Counted from the first letter of the stretch, positions 36,273 through 45,902 are shown. The stretch: 64,000 bases of DNA from Natronobacillus azotifigens (GCF_026805325.1 NZ_JAPRAT010000009.1:41389-105388), one strand, 5' to 3'. Numbers and translations: made by a program. The notes: a model not told the origin generated them from the sequence alone.

Positions 36273-37217
36273 ATGGAACAGTCTACTTACTTGTTTGAAA
36301 AAACGGGCAATTGGATTAAACGTAATGCTAGACCACTAGAATCTGCCCTGTGGAGATACTATTTTGAGGAAGGTTCAAAACAGGAGGTCATTGTATTTTT
36401 GGAGGCGTTTCAAAATGAGGATGGAGGTTTCGGGAATGGATTGGAGCCAGATTTTTGGTTACCAAAATCCTCAGCAATTGCAACTTGGACAGCGGCTAAA
36501 TTATTGTATGAATTGGATATACAAGCAAATGTGCCAATCGTTCAAAAATTAATCGCCTATCTTGTTAAGACATATGATGACCAAGCCGGTTTATGGCATA
36601 CGATTGAGCCGGAAACGAACGATTTTCCTCATGCACCTTGGTGGAGTTGGAAAGAAGGTGTCCAGAAAAATTGGATGTATAATCCTAGTGCAGAACTAGC
36701 AGGATATCTCATTCATTGGTCTCAGAACAATCCGGGAGCAGAGCACATTGGCTGGCTTTGTATAGACAAGGCACTCTCTCGTGTAATGGAAGTGGATGAA
36801 ATGGACTTTCATGAAGTGAATAATTATCAACAATTAGTAAAAGTGCTTAAAACTAATCAAACAAAACTTGAACAGAAAACTGGCTACGTATTTTCAGAAG
36901 TTCAGGGGCAGGTATTAAGATTAGTTGAGCAAGTTATTGAGTATGACCCATCCAAGTGGGGAGAAAGTTATCTCGCCTTACCACTCGATTTCATTGATTC
37001 AACTGATCATCCCTTATATAAAAAATGGAAAACAACTGTTGAAGAGAATATTGTTTATTACTTAGGTGTATTAGATGAAGAGGATATTTGGGATATTTCT
37101 TGGGACTGGGGGACATATCCAGAAGTGTTTTCCGTTGCTCGTACGTATTGGAAAGGAATTCTAGCCGTTCAAAGGTGTAAGCTATTTCGGGAATTCGGAT
37201 TGTTAAAGAAAGATTAA
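36273..37217 (+). CDS. Alpha/alpha-toroid (prenyltransferase-like) protein
   Basis: 314 aa from the ATG at 36273, six bases after GGGGGA. An in-frame extension back to 36102 crosses a terminator and is rejected. Motifs such as FQNEDGGFGNGLEPDFW (~residues 40-57) resemble the QW-type repeats of terpene cyclases and prenyltransferases, and WDISWDWGTYPEVF ends the domain; the protein likely has the alpha/alpha-barrel fold. No catalytic DxDD acid of squalene-hopene cyclase is seen. No signal peptide. The function is unknown; homologues of this size are common in Bacillaceae as hypothetical proteins. Confidence 0.75.
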   Translation: MEQSTYLFEKTGNWIKRNARPLESALWRYYFEEGSKQEVIVFLEAFQNEDGGFGNGLEPDFWLPKSSAIATWTAAKLLYELDIQANVPIVQKLIAYLVKTYDDQAGLWHTIEPETNDFPHAPWWSWKEGVQKNWMYNPSAELAGYLIHWSQNNPGAEHIGWLCIDKALSRVMEVDEMDFHEVNNYQQLVKVLKTNQTKLEQKTGYVFSEVQGQVLRLVEQVIEYDPSKWGESYLALPLDFIDSTDHPLYKKWKTTVEENIVYYLGVLDEEDIWDISWDWGTYPEVFSVARTYWKGILAVQRCKLFREFGLLKKD

Positions 37218-37328
37218 ATCCTTGGATTTTTACTAAACCTACGATTTGGACTTTCGTTCTTTAACAGATTGGAGGAAATCTTAAGACCAAGATCATGTCT
37301 GATTACTCATGTAGATTTAGCAACCTTA

Positions 37329-37456
37329 CTAAGATAAACCGGGAAACCAACCATCAGACCCAGCTGTTATACTAAAAAATCTTTTGCATCTATTTAAAGA
37401 TAAAACATCTAACCTAAAAATATCGCCATAAAGCTAATTACTTTTGTTATCTTATA
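37329..37456 (+). repeat. Family B repeat, internally deleted
   Basis: Begins CTAAGATAAACCGGGAAACC and ends TGTTATCTTATA, so both inverted termini are kept, but the central hairpins are missing: the left end is joined directly to CCATCAGACCC...CTTTTGCATCTATTT. The rest of the 37218-37791 gap holds a short family A fragment (about 37606-37633, GAGTCTTATGGACGGTTGCT) and no gene. Confidence 0.7.
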
Positions 37457-37791
37457 AGAGAAATCAGGCAAACCACCGCCCGGTCCTTTAAGTTCTTTGT
37501 GCACAGCATAAAACGATGATAGAAAACGTACCGCTATGGAAATACATTACGCTCTCCATGTGCAAATATTTAGGATGAGGTAAGTAATCGCAGTTGAAGT
37601 GTGAGTCTTATGGACGGTTGCTCTGGGATAAAAATAATTTATGCTATTTCTTTGAAAAGAAAAACTCCATCTATATTGGGTGATGATGGAACGATAAGAA
37701 TAAATATGCATGATTAAACTCGTGCTCCCCTCTACAGTTTTTGTCGAACCTTGTCGATAATATAGGTGAATAACAAAAAGGAGGGGAAGAG

Positions 37792-39837
37792 ATGAAATTA
37801 AAAAGTAGTATCCAAAAGAAAATTTTAGTATTTATACCTATTGTAACTATAGGATTTATCACTTTAGCACTTCTTAGCTATTTTTTTGCAAGAAACGAGC
37901 TAGAAAACCAGATAGCTGAGAAGATGAATATATTATCAGATGAGGTAATTCAAGAGATTGATGGACAACTTATTCGTCACCAAAGGATTGGGGAGTCTTT
38001 AGGTGGCGTTGTCCAAGCAACTGGAACAGAGTTTGATCATAGTGATTATGCGCGATTATTTGAAGAATTACTTATGATCAATGAGGATACTTTTGGTTTA
38101 GGTGTTTGGTTTGAACCATTTGGTTATCATGAAGATATTGAATATTTTGGCCCATATAGTTACAAAGATGAACAATCGATTGTTTTTACCAATGAATATG
38201 AAAATAGTGATTATGATTATCCGAGTCATGATTGGTATCAAGATGGTGCTAATTCGGGAGATGTTACCTGGACAACACCTTATTTTGATGAGGGATTAGG
38301 AACGACACTAATTACTACAAGTATTCCGTTTTATCAGCCATCCGGAGAATTTGCAGGAATTATTTCTAGTGATATCGATATTGGAAACTTACAATCGATT
38401 GTAGCTTCCATCGATACTGGGACTAGTGGTACAGCCTTTTTACTAGGTCCAAATCGAGAATTTATTGTTGACCCTGATGGGGAGACAAACCTAGAACTAA
38501 CTATACAAGAGGATGAAGAACTGTACCAATTAAATAATGCATTAGACCAGAATGCGACGGGTGTATTGCAAAATCAACTATCCATTGGGGATGCCCATAT
38601 TTATTATCAGCACATTCCGAGAACAGATTGGTCACTAGGTCTAATCATTCCAGATCGAGATGCATTTGCATCGTTAAATCAATTGCTAATCCAGATGATT
38701 AGCTTGTTAGTGATCCTCGTTTTCGTATTTGTTATGGTTGCGCTTGTCATGGCGAGAAGGTTTACTAAACCTATACAATTATTACATGTTGAAGTTAGTA
38801 AAGTTGCTGCCGGGAATTTATCGGCTCAATTGCAGCCAACTACTACGGATGAGATTGGGGCATTAACAGAGAACTTTAACCTGATGGTAAATAACATCCG
38901 CGAACTTGTTGGCTCTGTGTATACGTCTATTCACACCGTATCTGATGCTACCGAGCAATTAAGTTCGGTTGCAGAAGAAACAACTGCATCAAGTGAAGAA
39001 ATAAATCGTGCCATGAGTGAAGCGTCAAAAGGAGTGAGTGAGGCGGCTAATTATGCAGAAGAAACCAATCAACAAACAGTTGATTTATCTGCTCAATTAT
39101 CGAACTTGGTAACACAAACGGATCAATTAAAATCCTATTCCACTAAAGTGCAAGAACTTAATTCACAAGGTGTAAACCAAATGGCGGAATTGAAAGATCG
39201 CTCAGAAGAATCAACCAAGCTTGTTTTAACTATAGAAGATGTTATTCAACAATTGTCTAACCGAATGACGGAAATAGGCACCATTGTAAAAACTATTCGT
39301 GATATTTCCGAGCAAACGAATTTGCTTGCGTTAAATGCTTCCATTGAAGCTGCTAGAGCTGGTGAACATGGGAAGGGGTTTGCTGTTGTGGCGGAAGAGG
39401 TTCGTAAATTAGCAGAAGAAACTTCTTCAGCGACAGAGAATATTAGTCAAACCATCTCTTTGGTACAAGAGACTTCAACAGAAGCCGTTGGACAGATCGC
39501 TGCTACAAAAGATATTGCTAATGCACAAAATAAAGCTGCCGTAGATTCATCGCAATTATTTTCAAGTATATCGTCAGAAAACGATCGAATGATTACAGCG
39601 ATTAGCTCGATTGGAGAAGATATTACCAATATCGACGCTTATAAAGATAATGTAGTTTCATCCATTAGTAATATCGCTGCAATTTTACAACAAACTGCCG
39701 CATCAACAGAAGAAGTGAATGCTTCTACAGAAGAACAACTTTCTGCATTAAAAGTGATCACAGATTCAGCCGAAAACCTTCAAGAAGCTGGAGAAAAACT
39801 AGAAAAACAAATAAAACAATTTTCATTAGAAGATTAA
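37792..39837 (+). CDS. Methyl-accepting chemotaxis protein
   Basis: 681 aa. TM1 at ~residues 11-32, a large extracellular double-Cache sensor (e.g. [47 protein letters not shown]), TM2 at ~298-322, HAMP at ~323-375 ([25 protein letters not shown]), and the cytoplasmic coiled coil with the hairpin tip [37 protein letters not shown]. It passes ligand signals to CheA/CheW. No other chemotaxis gene is near, as usual for receptors. The ligand is unknown; dCache receptors often bind amino acids. Confidence 0.95.
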   Translation: MKLKSSIQKKILVFIPIVTIGFITLALLSYFFARNELENQIAEKMNILSDEVIQEIDGQLIRHQRIGESLGGVVQATGTEFDHSDYARLFEELLMINEDTFGLGVWFEPFGYHEDIEYFGPYSYKDEQSIVFTNEYENSDYDYPSHDWYQDGANSGDVTWTTPYFDEGLGTTLITTSIPFYQPSGEFAGIISSDIDIGNLQSIVASIDTGTSGTAFLLGPNREFIVDPDGETNLELTIQEDEELYQLNNALDQNATGVLQNQLSIGDAHIYYQHIPRTDWSLGLIIPDRDAFASLNQLLIQMISLLVILVFVFVMVALVMARRFTKPIQLLHVEVSKVAAGNLSAQLQPTTTDEIGALTENFNLMVNNIRELVGSVYTSIHTVSDATEQLSSVAEETTASSEEINRAMSEASKGVSEAANYAEETNQQTVDLSAQLSNLVTQTDQLKSYSTKVQELNSQGVNQMAELKDRSEESTKLVLTIEDVIQQLSNRMTEIGTIVKTIRDISEQTNLLALNASIEAARAGEHGKGFAVVAEEVRKLAEETSSATENISQTISLVQETSTEAVGQIAATKDIANAQNKAAVDSSQLFSSISSENDRMITAISSIGEDITNIDAYKDNVVSSISNIAAILQQTAASTEEVNASTEEQLSALKVITDSAENLQEAGEKLEKQIKQFSLED

Positions 39838-39840
39838 ATA

Positions 39841-39879
39841 GAAAAAGGATTGGTAGCTGATAACTACCAATCCTTTTTC
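39841..39879. terminator. Bidirectional terminator between receptor and flavodoxin genes
   Basis: GAAAAAGGATTGGTAG pairs with CTACCAATCCTTTTTC; A and T runs on both sides suit the two convergent genes. Confidence 0.9.
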
Positions 39880-39889
39880 TTATCTTTAT

Positions 39890-40330
39890 TTAAACTGTTA
39901 CAAGCGGGGTGACTAAACGTTGACAAAAGGTTTTAACTTTGGCTAAATCCTCTGATTGTGGCAAGAGTTCAACTTTTAAGGTCACCGCTAAATTGGTGTG
40001 AACATAGAGCATATCTCGAAATAAATCCACCGCTCCGCAGAAGTAAGGATAGAAACTATCTCCAGTACCAAATACTCCCGTAGTCACGTTTTGAAAGTCT
40101 CTCGTTTCAATGGTGAAAAATAGTTCGTCCATTTCAGGCGGTATATCTCCATTTCCCCATGTGTACGTTCCGATTACAATCGTATCATAGCAGGATAATT
40201 GTTGATAATCGAGTTCATTAATCGGAATAAGATCTACGTCGATTTTATTTTGTCTCATTTCAAGTTCAATTGCTTCTGCTAGTGTAACGGTATTTCCTGT
40301 TATAGAGCTATAAATAATTGCTGCTTTCAT
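39890..40330 (-). CDS. Flavodoxin of the ribonucleotide reductase operon
   Basis: 146 aa. FMN phosphate loop SSITGNTVTLAEAI at residues ~8-21, then IGTYTWGNGDIPPEM (FMN ring loop) and GVFGTGDSFYPYFCGAVD. It is a short-chain flavodoxin. It lies 14 bases after nrdB in the same operon, so it may serve the reductase, either as electron donor or like NrdI in building the radical cofactor. Sequence alone resembles general flavodoxins more than classical NrdI, so the role is inferred from position. Confidence 0.85.
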   Translation of the reverse strand: MKAAIIYSSITGNTVTLAEAIELEMRQNKIDVDLIPINELDYQQLSCYDTIVIGTYTWGNGDIPPEMDELFFTIETRDFQNVTTGVFGTGDSFYPYFCGAVDLFRDMLYVHTNLAVTLKVELLPQSEDLAKVKTFCQRLVTPLVTV

Positions 40331-40344
40331 TGGTATCTACCTTT

Positions 40345-41394
40345 CTACAATTCGTCAAATCCGTTCGAGGAAGAGACTTTTGTATAGGTGCGAGATTTTT
40401 GTTCAAAGAAATCTGATTTTGTTTCATTCAGCATTTCATCACTAAAGACATGAATCCATGCCATTGGATTCGTCCGTTCCTCATAATAATTATCTAAGCC
40501 AATTTGTCGTAAACGTTTATTTGCTAGATATTCCACATAATGATGAAACTCATTCAAATCAATACCTTTTATGTCTTTTAGAATATAGTCGGCCCATTCT
40601 TTTTCTAATGATACAGCTTGGTCAATGGTTTGGTATGCGAACTGAATATTTTCATCGGTATTTAATTCAGGATTTTCAGTCAATAAAATACGAATGAATT
40701 GTGAGATAAAGTATGCATGTTGCATTTCATCTCGCTGAATATAGCTAATCATTGTGCTTGTTTTCAGCATTTTTTGTTGACGTGCAAGGTGATAGAAAAA
40801 GGCAAATCCTGCGTAAAAATAGATTCCCTCTAAATTAATCGAGTTAATCGCAAGCTCGAATAATCGCTGTGGCGTTGGATCTTGGTGAAAAGCATCATAA
40901 CTTTCTAGAATGAGTTGATTTCTTTTTTGAACTACAGGATCATCTTTTGCTTGATCAAATCGCTCGTTTTGTTCTCGTAAAGGAACGAGTGAGCTTAAAA
41001 TATATGAATATGATTCATTATGCACAGCTTCTTGTTGTGAAATTACGGCAAAAATTGCTTTAAAGCTTGAGTCGGTCACGTAATCCATAACATGTGTCAT
41101 TGTTGGAGTTTGTAAACTATCAAGCGATGCTAGTTGTGTATTAATTCGTAAAAAAACATCGCGCTCGACATCTGTTAGTTGATCCCATTGTTTGATGTCA
41201 TCTTGCATATTTATTTCTTGGGCTTTCCAAAAATTTGATAGTAATGTTTGATAGAGATCATACATTTGTGGGTAGGCAATGTCGTTCCAATTTAAAAGAC
41301 CAGATGATTTTCCGTTAATAATCCCAGTTGACTTGTTTGGATACGTTGGATTTAATAATTTTATTTTCTTTAATGGTTCATTTGTTTGAGTCAT
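40345..41394 (-). CDS. nrdB: Ribonucleotide reductase small subunit (radical-bearing)
   Basis: 349 aa R2 protein. Di-metal ligands are visible: Asp in ASLDSLQ, Glu and His in QQEAVH, Glu in SINLEGIYFY, and Glu/His in RDEMQHAYF. The radical tyrosine follows the first Glu-X2-His by four residues (EAVHNESY), as in canonical class I R2, so it is not a ligand-depleted variant. The C-terminal tail binds R1. The longer length (class Ib NrdF is ~320-330 aa) and its R1 partner argue for the NrdA/B type. GGAGGAAGATATC precedes the ATG. Confidence 0.92.
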   Translation of the reverse strand: MTQTNEPLKKIKLLNPTYPNKSTGIINGKSSGLLNWNDIAYPQMYDLYQTLLSNFWKAQEINMQDDIKQWDQLTDVERDVFLRINTQLASLDSLQTPTMTHVMDYVTDSSFKAIFAVISQQEAVHNESYSYILSSLVPLREQNERFDQAKDDPVVQKRNQLILESYDAFHQDPTPQRLFELAINSINLEGIYFYAGFAFFYHLARQQKMLKTSTMISYIQRDEMQHAYFISQFIRILLTENPELNTDENIQFAYQTIDQAVSLEKEWADYILKDIKGIDLNEFHHYVEYLANKRLRQIGLDNYYEERTNPMAWIHVFSDEMLNETKSDFFEQKSRTYTKVSSSNGFDEL

Positions 41395-41427
41395 TGATAT
41401 CTTCCTCCTAAAAAATTACCTTAGCAA

Positions 41428-41503
41428 AAAGCCATGGATACGAGCAAATCGTAAAAGTCGCGAACAAATCCGGGAGAACGCGAGCAAATGAGAAAAGTCG
41501 CGG
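41428..41503 (+). repeat. Remnant of the 20/40-bp tandem repeat
   Basis: Three to four units: ACGAGCAAATCGTAAAAGTC, GCGAACAAATCCGGGAGAAC, GCGAGCAAATGAGAAAAGTC. Same alternating pattern as the array at 20787-21585 but with GC-rich variants. It separates nrdA and nrdB inside the operon. Confidence 0.85.
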
Positions 41504-41550
41504 CCCCGCATCCCCTGAGTAACCACCCAGTCCCTTTTTGTTCAATCTAA

Positions 41551-43827
41551 TTAGCTATGACATGCTTCACATTCTTCAATTTCAGTTTGCGAAGTACTTC
41601 TTACATAATAGGTTGTCTTTAATCCGTTCTCCCATGCTGCTACATGTAAGTTTAACAATTCTCTTGCCTTAATGTCATGACGAACATAAAGGTTAAAACT
41701 AATGCCTTGGTCCACGTGGCGTTGACGTTTGGCATTTTGCTTAATACTCCATACTTGATCGAGGTCGTGACGGGCACGGCGATAATAGTTATAAGTCACA
41801 TGATCCAGGTCAGGTGCTGTTACTTTGAATTTGAAGTTCTTTTTCTCTTCTGCATACTCTACAGCGTATAATGGATCAATGCCATCTGTCGAACCGCCAA
41901 TTTTAGCTGTCGAAGAGTTTGGTGCAACAGCCATTAGCCAACCGTTTCGAATTCCAGCGCTTGCAACATCTGCTTGTAACTGATTCCAACGATCACTCGT
42001 GTAATTTCGACGTTCAAAATAGCGACCAGTTTCCCATTCAGAGCCTTCAAATTGAGAATACGCTCCTTTTTCTTTTGCTAGTTCCATTGAAGCTTTGATC
42101 GTGTAATAAGCAATATCTTCATAAACTTTATCGGCATAAGCAACTGCTTCATCAGACTCCCAATGAATGCCTTCTAATGCTAATAGATGATGCCATCCGA
42201 ATGTACCTAATCCAACTGCTCGATATTTTTTATTCGTCGCTTCAGCTTGTCCAACACTGATGGTGTTAAGATCAATGACGTTATCAAGCATACGAACTTG
42301 CACACGTACTAGACGATCCAAAACATTTGCACGAACTGCTTTTGGTAAATTAATAGAAGATAAATTACAAACAACAAACTCACCAGGTTTTCGAACGATG
42401 ACAATATTTCCGTCTTCATCTTGATACTCTCGCACAATCGTCGTTGGTGACATGTTCTGAGCAATCTCCGTACATAGATTACTAGAGTAGATCGAAGTAC
42501 GCCCAATACCACGTCCATGTTTATTCGGATTTTGACGATTTACTTCATCACGGTAGAACATATATGGTGTACCAGTTTCTAATTGGGCAACCATGATTCT
42601 GGCCATAACATCCATCGCACGATATGTTTTTCGTGGTAACAACGGATGGTTCACTGCTTCCCAGTATTTATTGGAAAAATATTTCTCGTCTGTTTCATCA
42701 TAAAAATCTTCAAGACCAAGTGGATTGCCAGCTTCATCTTTCCAACCCATCACTTGTTTTACTTGATGTGGGCAAAAGGTGTGCCATTCGCCAATGCTTT
42801 TTCCGTTTTCATCAGTTACTTTTAATTGTTCCATGAACAAATCAGGAATTGATACACCTGTGAAAATATCATGCGCTTTTCTTCGCTCGTCACCATTGTT
42901 TGTCTTTAAATCCAGAAAGCCGTTCATGATATCTTTATGAAAAATATCTAAATAAATCGCAACAGCCCCTTGTCGCTGTCCTAGTTGATCAACACTAACT
43001 GCAGTATCATTTAATAGTTTAATCCAAGGAACAACACCAGAAGAATTGCCTTTAAATTTCTTAATATCTGAACCTAAAGCACGGACTTTTCCATAATAAA
43101 CACCGATACCACCACCGTCTTTACTTAAACGTGCGATATCCCAGTTGTTTAAATAAATACCATCCAATGAATCATCAACCGTATCAATGAAACAAGAAGA
43201 AAGTTGTCCATAACTCTTCCCTGCATTGGAAAGTGTCGGTGTAGCTACTGTCATATATAAATTACTCAATGCCCAATAAGCTTCTTTTACTAATTCCAGA
43301 CGTTGCTCAGGAGCTTCATTTTGCATTAACCTCATTGCAATAACCATAAATCGTTCTTGTGGTAGCTCATACAAATTTTTGTCGTGATCTCTTGCTAGAT
43401 AACGATCAGCTAATAAAAATAGACCAATATAATTGAATAATTGATCGCGCTCTGAAACGATTTCAGCTTCTAATAAATCAATTTGTTCTTTCGTATAGTG
43501 ATCGAACAAATCATTGCTGTAAATCCCTTTTTCTATTAAGACTTCTATTAAAGAGTAAAAACCTTGGTATTTCTGCAAGGGATCGTAACCACGATTTTTT
43601 GCTGCTTCTTGATAGAGTTCTTCTAAATAGAAATGGGCAGAAACAAACGTCCAATTCGGTTGATCCATAGATATACGATTTAACGCATAAAACAGTGCTT
43701 CCTCATTAAAAGCTTGTTCTGAGACTGTAGTTTCTCTAATTTTTTCTTGTAATACAGAAGTATCCACTTGATATTTTTCACCAAGTTCCTCTAGTTTCGT
43801 GGTGATTGAATTAATAGTAGTAAGCAT
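41551..43827 (-). CDS. nrdA: Ribonucleotide reductase large subunit
   Basis: 758 aa catalytic R1 that reduces ribonucleoside diphosphates to deoxy forms. Visible: SSCFIDTVDDSLDGI (active-site Cys), SKDGGGIGVYYGKVRALGS, the NLCTEI loop with the thiyl Cys and its Asn/Glu partners, PNSSTAKIGGSTDGIDPLYA, and the C-terminal redox pair ECEACHS. The N-terminus has no ATP-cone motif, so dATP shut-off through that domain is unlikely. The operon continues with nrdB and a flavodoxin. Two NrdR boxes lie upstream. TTAGGAGG precedes the ATG. Confidence 0.93.
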   Translation of the reverse strand: MLTTINSITTKLEELGEKYQVDTSVLQEKIRETTVSEQAFNEEALFYALNRISMDQPNWTFVSAHFYLEELYQEAAKNRGYDPLQKYQGFYSLIEVLIEKGIYSNDLFDHYTKEQIDLLEAEIVSERDQLFNYIGLFLLADRYLARDHDKNLYELPQERFMVIAMRLMQNEAPEQRLELVKEAYWALSNLYMTVATPTLSNAGKSYGQLSSCFIDTVDDSLDGIYLNNWDIARLSKDGGGIGVYYGKVRALGSDIKKFKGNSSGVVPWIKLLNDTAVSVDQLGQRQGAVAIYLDIFHKDIMNGFLDLKTNNGDERRKAHDIFTGVSIPDLFMEQLKVTDENGKSIGEWHTFCPHQVKQVMGWKDEAGNPLGLEDFYDETDEKYFSNKYWEAVNHPLLPRKTYRAMDVMARIMVAQLETGTPYMFYRDEVNRQNPNKHGRGIGRTSIYSSNLCTEIAQNMSPTTIVREYQDEDGNIVIVRKPGEFVVCNLSSINLPKAVRANVLDRLVRVQVRMLDNVIDLNTISVGQAEATNKKYRAVGLGTFGWHHLLALEGIHWESDEAVAYADKVYEDIAYYTIKASMELAKEKGAYSQFEGSEWETGRYFERRNYTSDRWNQLQADVASAGIRNGWLMAVAPNSSTAKIGGSTDGIDPLYAVEYAEEKKNFKFKVTAPDLDHVTYNYYRRARHDLDQVWSIKQNAKRQRHVDQGISFNLYVRHDIKARELLNLHVAAWENGLKTTYYVRSTSQTEIEECEACHS

Positions 43828-43889
43828 AAATAAATCCTCCTAAAATATATATGGTTCCATATTCATTATGTAGGTCATGTTGGATAAAA

Positions 43890-43937
43890 ACACTATATAT
43901 TGTTGTTTGGTGTGTATAGTATAACTATATATAGTAT
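43890..43937 (-). promoter_or_regulatory. Pair of NrdR boxes before nrdA
   Basis: ACACTATATATTGTTG (43890-43905) and TAACTATATATAGTAT (43922-43937) both centre on CTATATAT, 32 bases apart, i.e. three helical turns. The NrdR consensus is ACACWATATWTWGTGT, so the first is the better box. NrdR with bound ATP/dATP would repress the operon. From here to 44315 the sequence is AT-rich and non-coding as far as I can see. Confidence 0.75.
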
Positions 43938-44315
43938 TCTAAATGATGATAGTCTATTTGTAAATCAAAAGATATTTTTATGTATAAAAAGTTTAAAAAC
44001 ATTATCTCAAGGTTTAACGGAAAAACATATAGGAAATATCTACTATAATTAGAACTAATCATCGAAGTAGTTTTATCGATTTTTTGCTACATTTGAAACA
44101 GGTTTTGAAATGTTGAATCTAGAAATGAATGAAGTTCAATTGAGGTCTACAAACAGAGAAAAGGCTGTAAAGAAAGAAGTCAAAGAGCAATGCCATGAAG
44201 CGAACCAACAGAATGATATCAAACAGTAGATAGTGAAGTATTGAGCAAAATCTCAATAAAAAAGTTACTGAAAAGAAATAATGCCAGTATTATTTGGTGT
44301 ATTGTGGGAAATGAT
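43938..44315. other. Gap with no supported gene
   Basis: AT-rich stretch upstream of the nrd operator. A 39-codon frame at 44110-44229 lacks a ribosome site and is not accepted. No RNA fold is recognised. Confidence 0.5.
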
Positions 44316-44352
44316 AAACACCAAGCATTTCCAGATCCAAATGCTTGATGTT
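44316..44352 (-). terminator. Terminator of the DUF1450 gene
   Basis: AAACACCAAGCATTT pairs with AAATGCTTGATGTT around CCAGATCC; a T-rich run follows on the minus strand. Confidence 0.7.
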
Positions 44353-44355
44353 CGT

Positions 44356-44607
44356 TTAAAAATTTGCCAATTCTGCTTCAATGTATTGTCGAATATTCGT
44401 TAAGCAATCCTCTATTGTATTTCCTTTAATCCGTTTACCGTTCACTAAAGCAAATGGTCGTAATCGACACAATCCACAAAATGATAAGCAATCAGTAATT
44501 AAAACGGATACTTCCGGATATTCTGACTCCAATAAGTTTTCTATGTCTATCGTTTTCAGCAAATTACTCTCACAAATTTCTACAAGGATAATTCCAATAC
44601 TGTCCAC
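44356..44607 (-). CDS. DUF1450 (YuzB-like) cysteine protein
   Basis: About 83 aa if started at the GTG (44607-44605); AGGAG lies immediately before it, unusually close, and an ATT two codons later would have better spacing, so the exact start is open. The pattern VEICESNLL...ITDCLSFCGLCRLRPFALVNGKRIKG...IEDCLTNIRQYIE matches YuzB/DUF1450 proteins, which carry a Cys cluster (here C-X3-C-X2-C) resembling a thioredoxin-like ferredoxin. Iron-sulfur binding is likely but not shown. It is divergent from the SufR-like regulator gene. Confidence 0.7.
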   Translation of the reverse strand: MDSIGIILVEICESNLLKTIDIENLLESEYPEVSVLITDCLSFCGLCRLRPFALVNGKRIKGNTIEDCLTNIRQYIEAELANF

Positions 44608-44748
44608 GCTCCTATCTGAATATGTTATACTAAAAATATAAGTATATAGCAAATATTATGTTATAGCGGTTCGCAGATAGATGAAATGGGAATCTTTTCA
44701 CGCCTAATTATGAACAAAAAATAAACTTTGTAGACATTTAATTATAAA

Positions 44749-44782
44749 AATAAAGTTTGTTATTTACTTCACAAACTTTATT
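44749..44782 (+). promoter_or_regulatory. Inverted repeat before the SufR-like gene
   Basis: AATAAAGTTTG (44749-44759) and CAAACTTTATT (44772-44782) are a perfect 11-bp inverted repeat with a 12-base spacer, 33 bases before the chosen start. A further AATAAACTTTG at 44719-44729 gives a third half-like copy. Likely operator for autoregulation and perhaps for the divergent gene. Confidence 0.6.
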
Positions 44783-44814
44783 AGGTAATATAGACCTAAG
44801 GGTAGGTGTTGGAA

Positions 44815-45465
44815 ATGGTGAAGGAGATGTCAACTCGTCAAGCGATTTTAGAACTTTTGAAAAAAAAGAAAGAACTTTCTGTTAGTGGCCTAAAAAAACA
44901 CTTGGACATTACAGAAATGGCTGTAAGAAAACATTTAGTCAAATTGGAAGGTGAGCAATTAATTAGCTCGCGCACAGTTAGACAACCGATGGGTCGCCCG
45001 GTCATTTTTTACATGCTAACAGATAAAGGGGAAAAATTATTCCCGACAAACTATGACAAAGTAGCGGTTGAGATTCTACAAGACATTCAAGAAAGTATGG
45101 GCGATGAGGCGATCGATACTTTATTTGAAAATCGAGAAAAAAGAATGAGAAAGAAGTATCTTCGTCGTATTTTTGAAGATGATTCACTAGCAGAGAAAGT
45201 GCAACAACTGGTAGACGTACAAAATGAAAATGGTTATATGGCTGAATTTGGAGAAAACAACGAGCGTACTACTGGTGAAGAAGTAGAAGTCTGTTTTGAA
45301 CAATTTAATTGTCCAATTGCTGCTATTGCTGATCGCTATGAAAAGCCATGCAATTGTGAATTAGAATTGTTTAAAGAAGTGCTAGGTACGGATGAGATAG
45401 AACGCGTAGCTTGCATCGCTAAAGGTGGGAAAAGTTGCAAGTATGTTATACGCGAAGGCAAATGA
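44815..45465 (+). CDS. SufR-like HTH regulator with conserved cysteines
   Basis: 216 aa from the ATG at 44815 (TAGGTG six bases upstream; a GTG at 44806 is possible). N-terminal winged helix: STRQAILELLKKKKELSVSGLKKHLDITEMAVRKHLVKLE, wing RPMGRP-like RQPMGRPVIFYMLTDKGE. The C-terminal third has Cys residues spaced as in iron-sulfur regulators: FNCPIAAIADRYEKPCNC ... VACIAKGGKSC. SufR relatives bind a [4Fe-4S] cluster and control iron-sulfur assembly genes, but no suf genes are near here. The divergent Cys-rich DUF1450 gene is the most likely local target. Confidence 0.78.
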   Translation: MVKEMSTRQAILELLKKKKELSVSGLKKHLDITEMAVRKHLVKLEGEQLISSRTVRQPMGRPVIFYMLTDKGEKLFPTNYDKVAVEILQDIQESMGDEAIDTLFENREKRMRKKYLRRIFEDDSLAEKVQQLVDVQNENGYMAEFGENNERTTGEEVEVCFEQFNCPIAAIADRYEKPCNCELELFKEVLGTDEIERVACIAKGGKSCKYVIREGK

Positions 45466-45503
45466 TAGATTAATAGCCATTATTTTATTTTTTCATAAAT
45501 AAG

Positions 45504-45539
45504 TAGACCCATATACGAAATTGTGTGGGTTTATTTTTG
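45504..45539 (+). terminator. Terminator of the SufR-like gene
   Basis: AGACCCATA and TGTGGGTTT form an imperfect stem followed by ATTTTTGT. Confidence 0.55.
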
Positions 45540-45546
45540 TAGGTAA

Positions 45547-45745
45547 AAAAATAATAAGAAGCTATATTTTGTAAGGGGCTACTGGTGACATGCGAATACT
45601 TGTCCTATCACGCTATAGCGTGACACTTTCCATAGGTAAAACGCCAGATGACCATTCATGTCATCTGGCGTTTTACCTATGGGAAAGCAACTGTTATACT
45701 AAAAATTCTTTTGTATGTATTGAAAGATAGAACACATAAAATGTT
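45547..45745 (+). repeat. Family B dispersed repeat
   Basis: AATAATAAGAAGCTATATTT, a perfect small palindrome TCACGCTATAGCGTGA, the large stem (45628-45685) and AAGCAACTGTTATACTAAAA-ATTCTTTTG. Compared with the copy at 7131-7420 the large stem has three positions changed on both arms so that pairing is kept. Confidence 0.8.
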
Positions 45746-45747
45746 AC

Positions 45748-45900
45748 TTTATCCAGAACAGTTGTCTGTATGACTTCCACTTCAAAAAATATCTTATTTA
45801 GAAACATGAAATCGAGTATTCAAATGATCCAACAGCCTTTAGGGCTAAAATCATTAGAGAATCCCTTAAAAAACACACGGATTGAGTTTTACTTTAGTAT
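45748..45900 (+). repeat. Degenerate family A repeat
   Basis: TTTATCCAGAACAGTTGTCT, GACTTCCACTTCAAAA, CAGCCTTTAGGGCTAAAATC, ATTAGAGAATCCC, GATTGAGTTTTACTTTAGTA. Lies directly behind a family B copy. Confidence 0.65.
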
Positions 45901-45902
45901 CA

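Noticed and set aside
44110..44229. 39-codon frame beginning MLNLEMNEVQ.
   Set aside because: No ribosome-binding site, no known relative, and low-complexity Lys/Glu/Asn content in an AT-rich gap.
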